NCBI GenBank assembly: GCA_946545765.1
Contig: CAMNNS010000080.1
Location: 1 to 6,737, forward strand
From: an uncultured Bacteroidales bacterium
Lineage (GTDB): Bacteria > Bacteroidota > Bacteroidia > Bacteroidales > UBA932
DNA: 6,737 nucleotides
Direction: 5' to 3'
Shown: one piece after another, positions 6,418-6,737 of the stretch
How the letters are laid out: each line of letters starts with the position of its first letter
Numbering within the stretch: the first letter of the stretch is position 1
Translations under genes and position numbers: made by a program
Notes under the pieces: generated by a model
What the model was told of the DNA's origin: nothing
Seen by the model: the letters and a program-made list of their open reading frames with translations, nothing else
Database searches by the model: none

Positions 6418-6737
6418 ATGGAACTTAACCTTAACGAACAAGAGCAGATAAGGAGAGAATCTCTTCAGAAAATAAGAGAATTAGGAATAGACCCATATCC
6501 TGCTCATGAGTACATAGTTACCACCTCAACAAAAGAGATAAATGAACAATTTAATCCAGAAGCTCCTGAGGGTTCTGATAACTATAATAAGTTTAAAGAG
6601 GTCTCTTTGGCGGGTAGAATAATGAGCAGAAGAATTATGGGGGCAGCTTCATTTATAGAGCTACAAGATGAGTACGGCAGAGTACAAGCATATATAAAAA
6701 GAGATGACATTTGCCCTAATGAGGATAAGACTATCTA
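6418..6737 (+). CDS. lysS: Lysyl-tRNA synthetase, class II, N-terminal 106 residues (3' end outside window)
   Basis: Cytoplasmic enzyme that charges tRNA-Lys with lysine using ATP. The visible part starts MELNLNEQEQIRRESLQKIR and contains ELGIDPYPAHEY, the usual lead-in helix and GI.PYP motif. The start of the OB-fold anticodon-binding domain follows: VSLAGRIMSRRIMGAASFIE, then LQDEYGRVQAYIKRDDICPN. This matches class II LysRS (AGR(I/V)M..R.MG.ASF.LQD.GR.Q.Y) and closely resembles Bacteroidales LysS as I remember it. A loop near residues 42-58 (NEQFNPEAPEGSDNYNK) before the OB-fold is typical of that group. The ATG at 6418 gives the expected N-terminus. Catalytic motifs 1-3 lie beyond the window. 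Confidence 0.95.
   Translation, partial: MELNLNEQEQIRRESLQKIRELGIDPYPAHEYIVTTSTKEINEQFNPEAPEGSDNYNKFKEVSLAGRIMSRRIMGAASFIELQDEYGRVQAYIKRDDICPNEDKTI

Noticed and set aside
1..6737. CRISPR arrays, tRNA or rRNA genes, tandem repeats, intact insertion sequences
   Set aside because: No regularly spaced repeats, no tRNA-like or rRNA-like stretches and no intact transposase were seen; nearly all the DNA is accounted for by coding sequence.

Overview
The window looks like a stretch of chromosome from a low-GC member of the Bacteroidota, probably of the order Bacteroidales. Three things point there. The LysS N-terminus and the ParC tail read like Bacteroidales proteins from memory. Upstream sequences carry the Bacteroidota-type -7 element TAnnTTTG, and starts lack Shine-Dalgarno sequences. 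The DNA is strongly AT-rich, with heavy use of ATA, AGA and TTA codons. I cannot name a genus.

Layout. (1) 1-842: the 3' end of a topoisomerase IV subunit A gene (parC) is followed after 11 bases by a shikimate kinase gene (aroK), probably in the same transcript. (2) 843-1145: a 303-base gap with no intact gene. Most of it is the decayed C-terminal part of an IS1595-family (ISXO2/IS1016-like) transposase, and its end seems to contain the promoter of the next gene. (3) 1146-4577: a tight two-gene operon (3-base gap) of exported proteins. The first is a two-lobed retropepsin-type aspartic protease with a PDZ domain. The second fuses a degenerate M23/LytM domain to an S41 serine peptidase and ends in a membrane segment. 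(4) 4533-6290, minus strand: recJ, whose 3' end overlaps the S41 gene tail to tail by 45 bases. (5) 6291-6417: a compact divergent promoter region. (6) 6418-6737: the start of lysS, cut by the window edge.

The housekeeping genes (parC, aroK, recJ, lysS) frame an accessory protease pair. The pair is the part most likely to be little described. One operon couples an aspartic protease with a PDZ domain to a Ser/His-type S41 peptidase that carries an apparently dead LytM domain, so a joint envelope proteolysis or surveillance role is plausible. This is inferred from architecture and linkage only. All family calls were made by reading motifs, without database searches.
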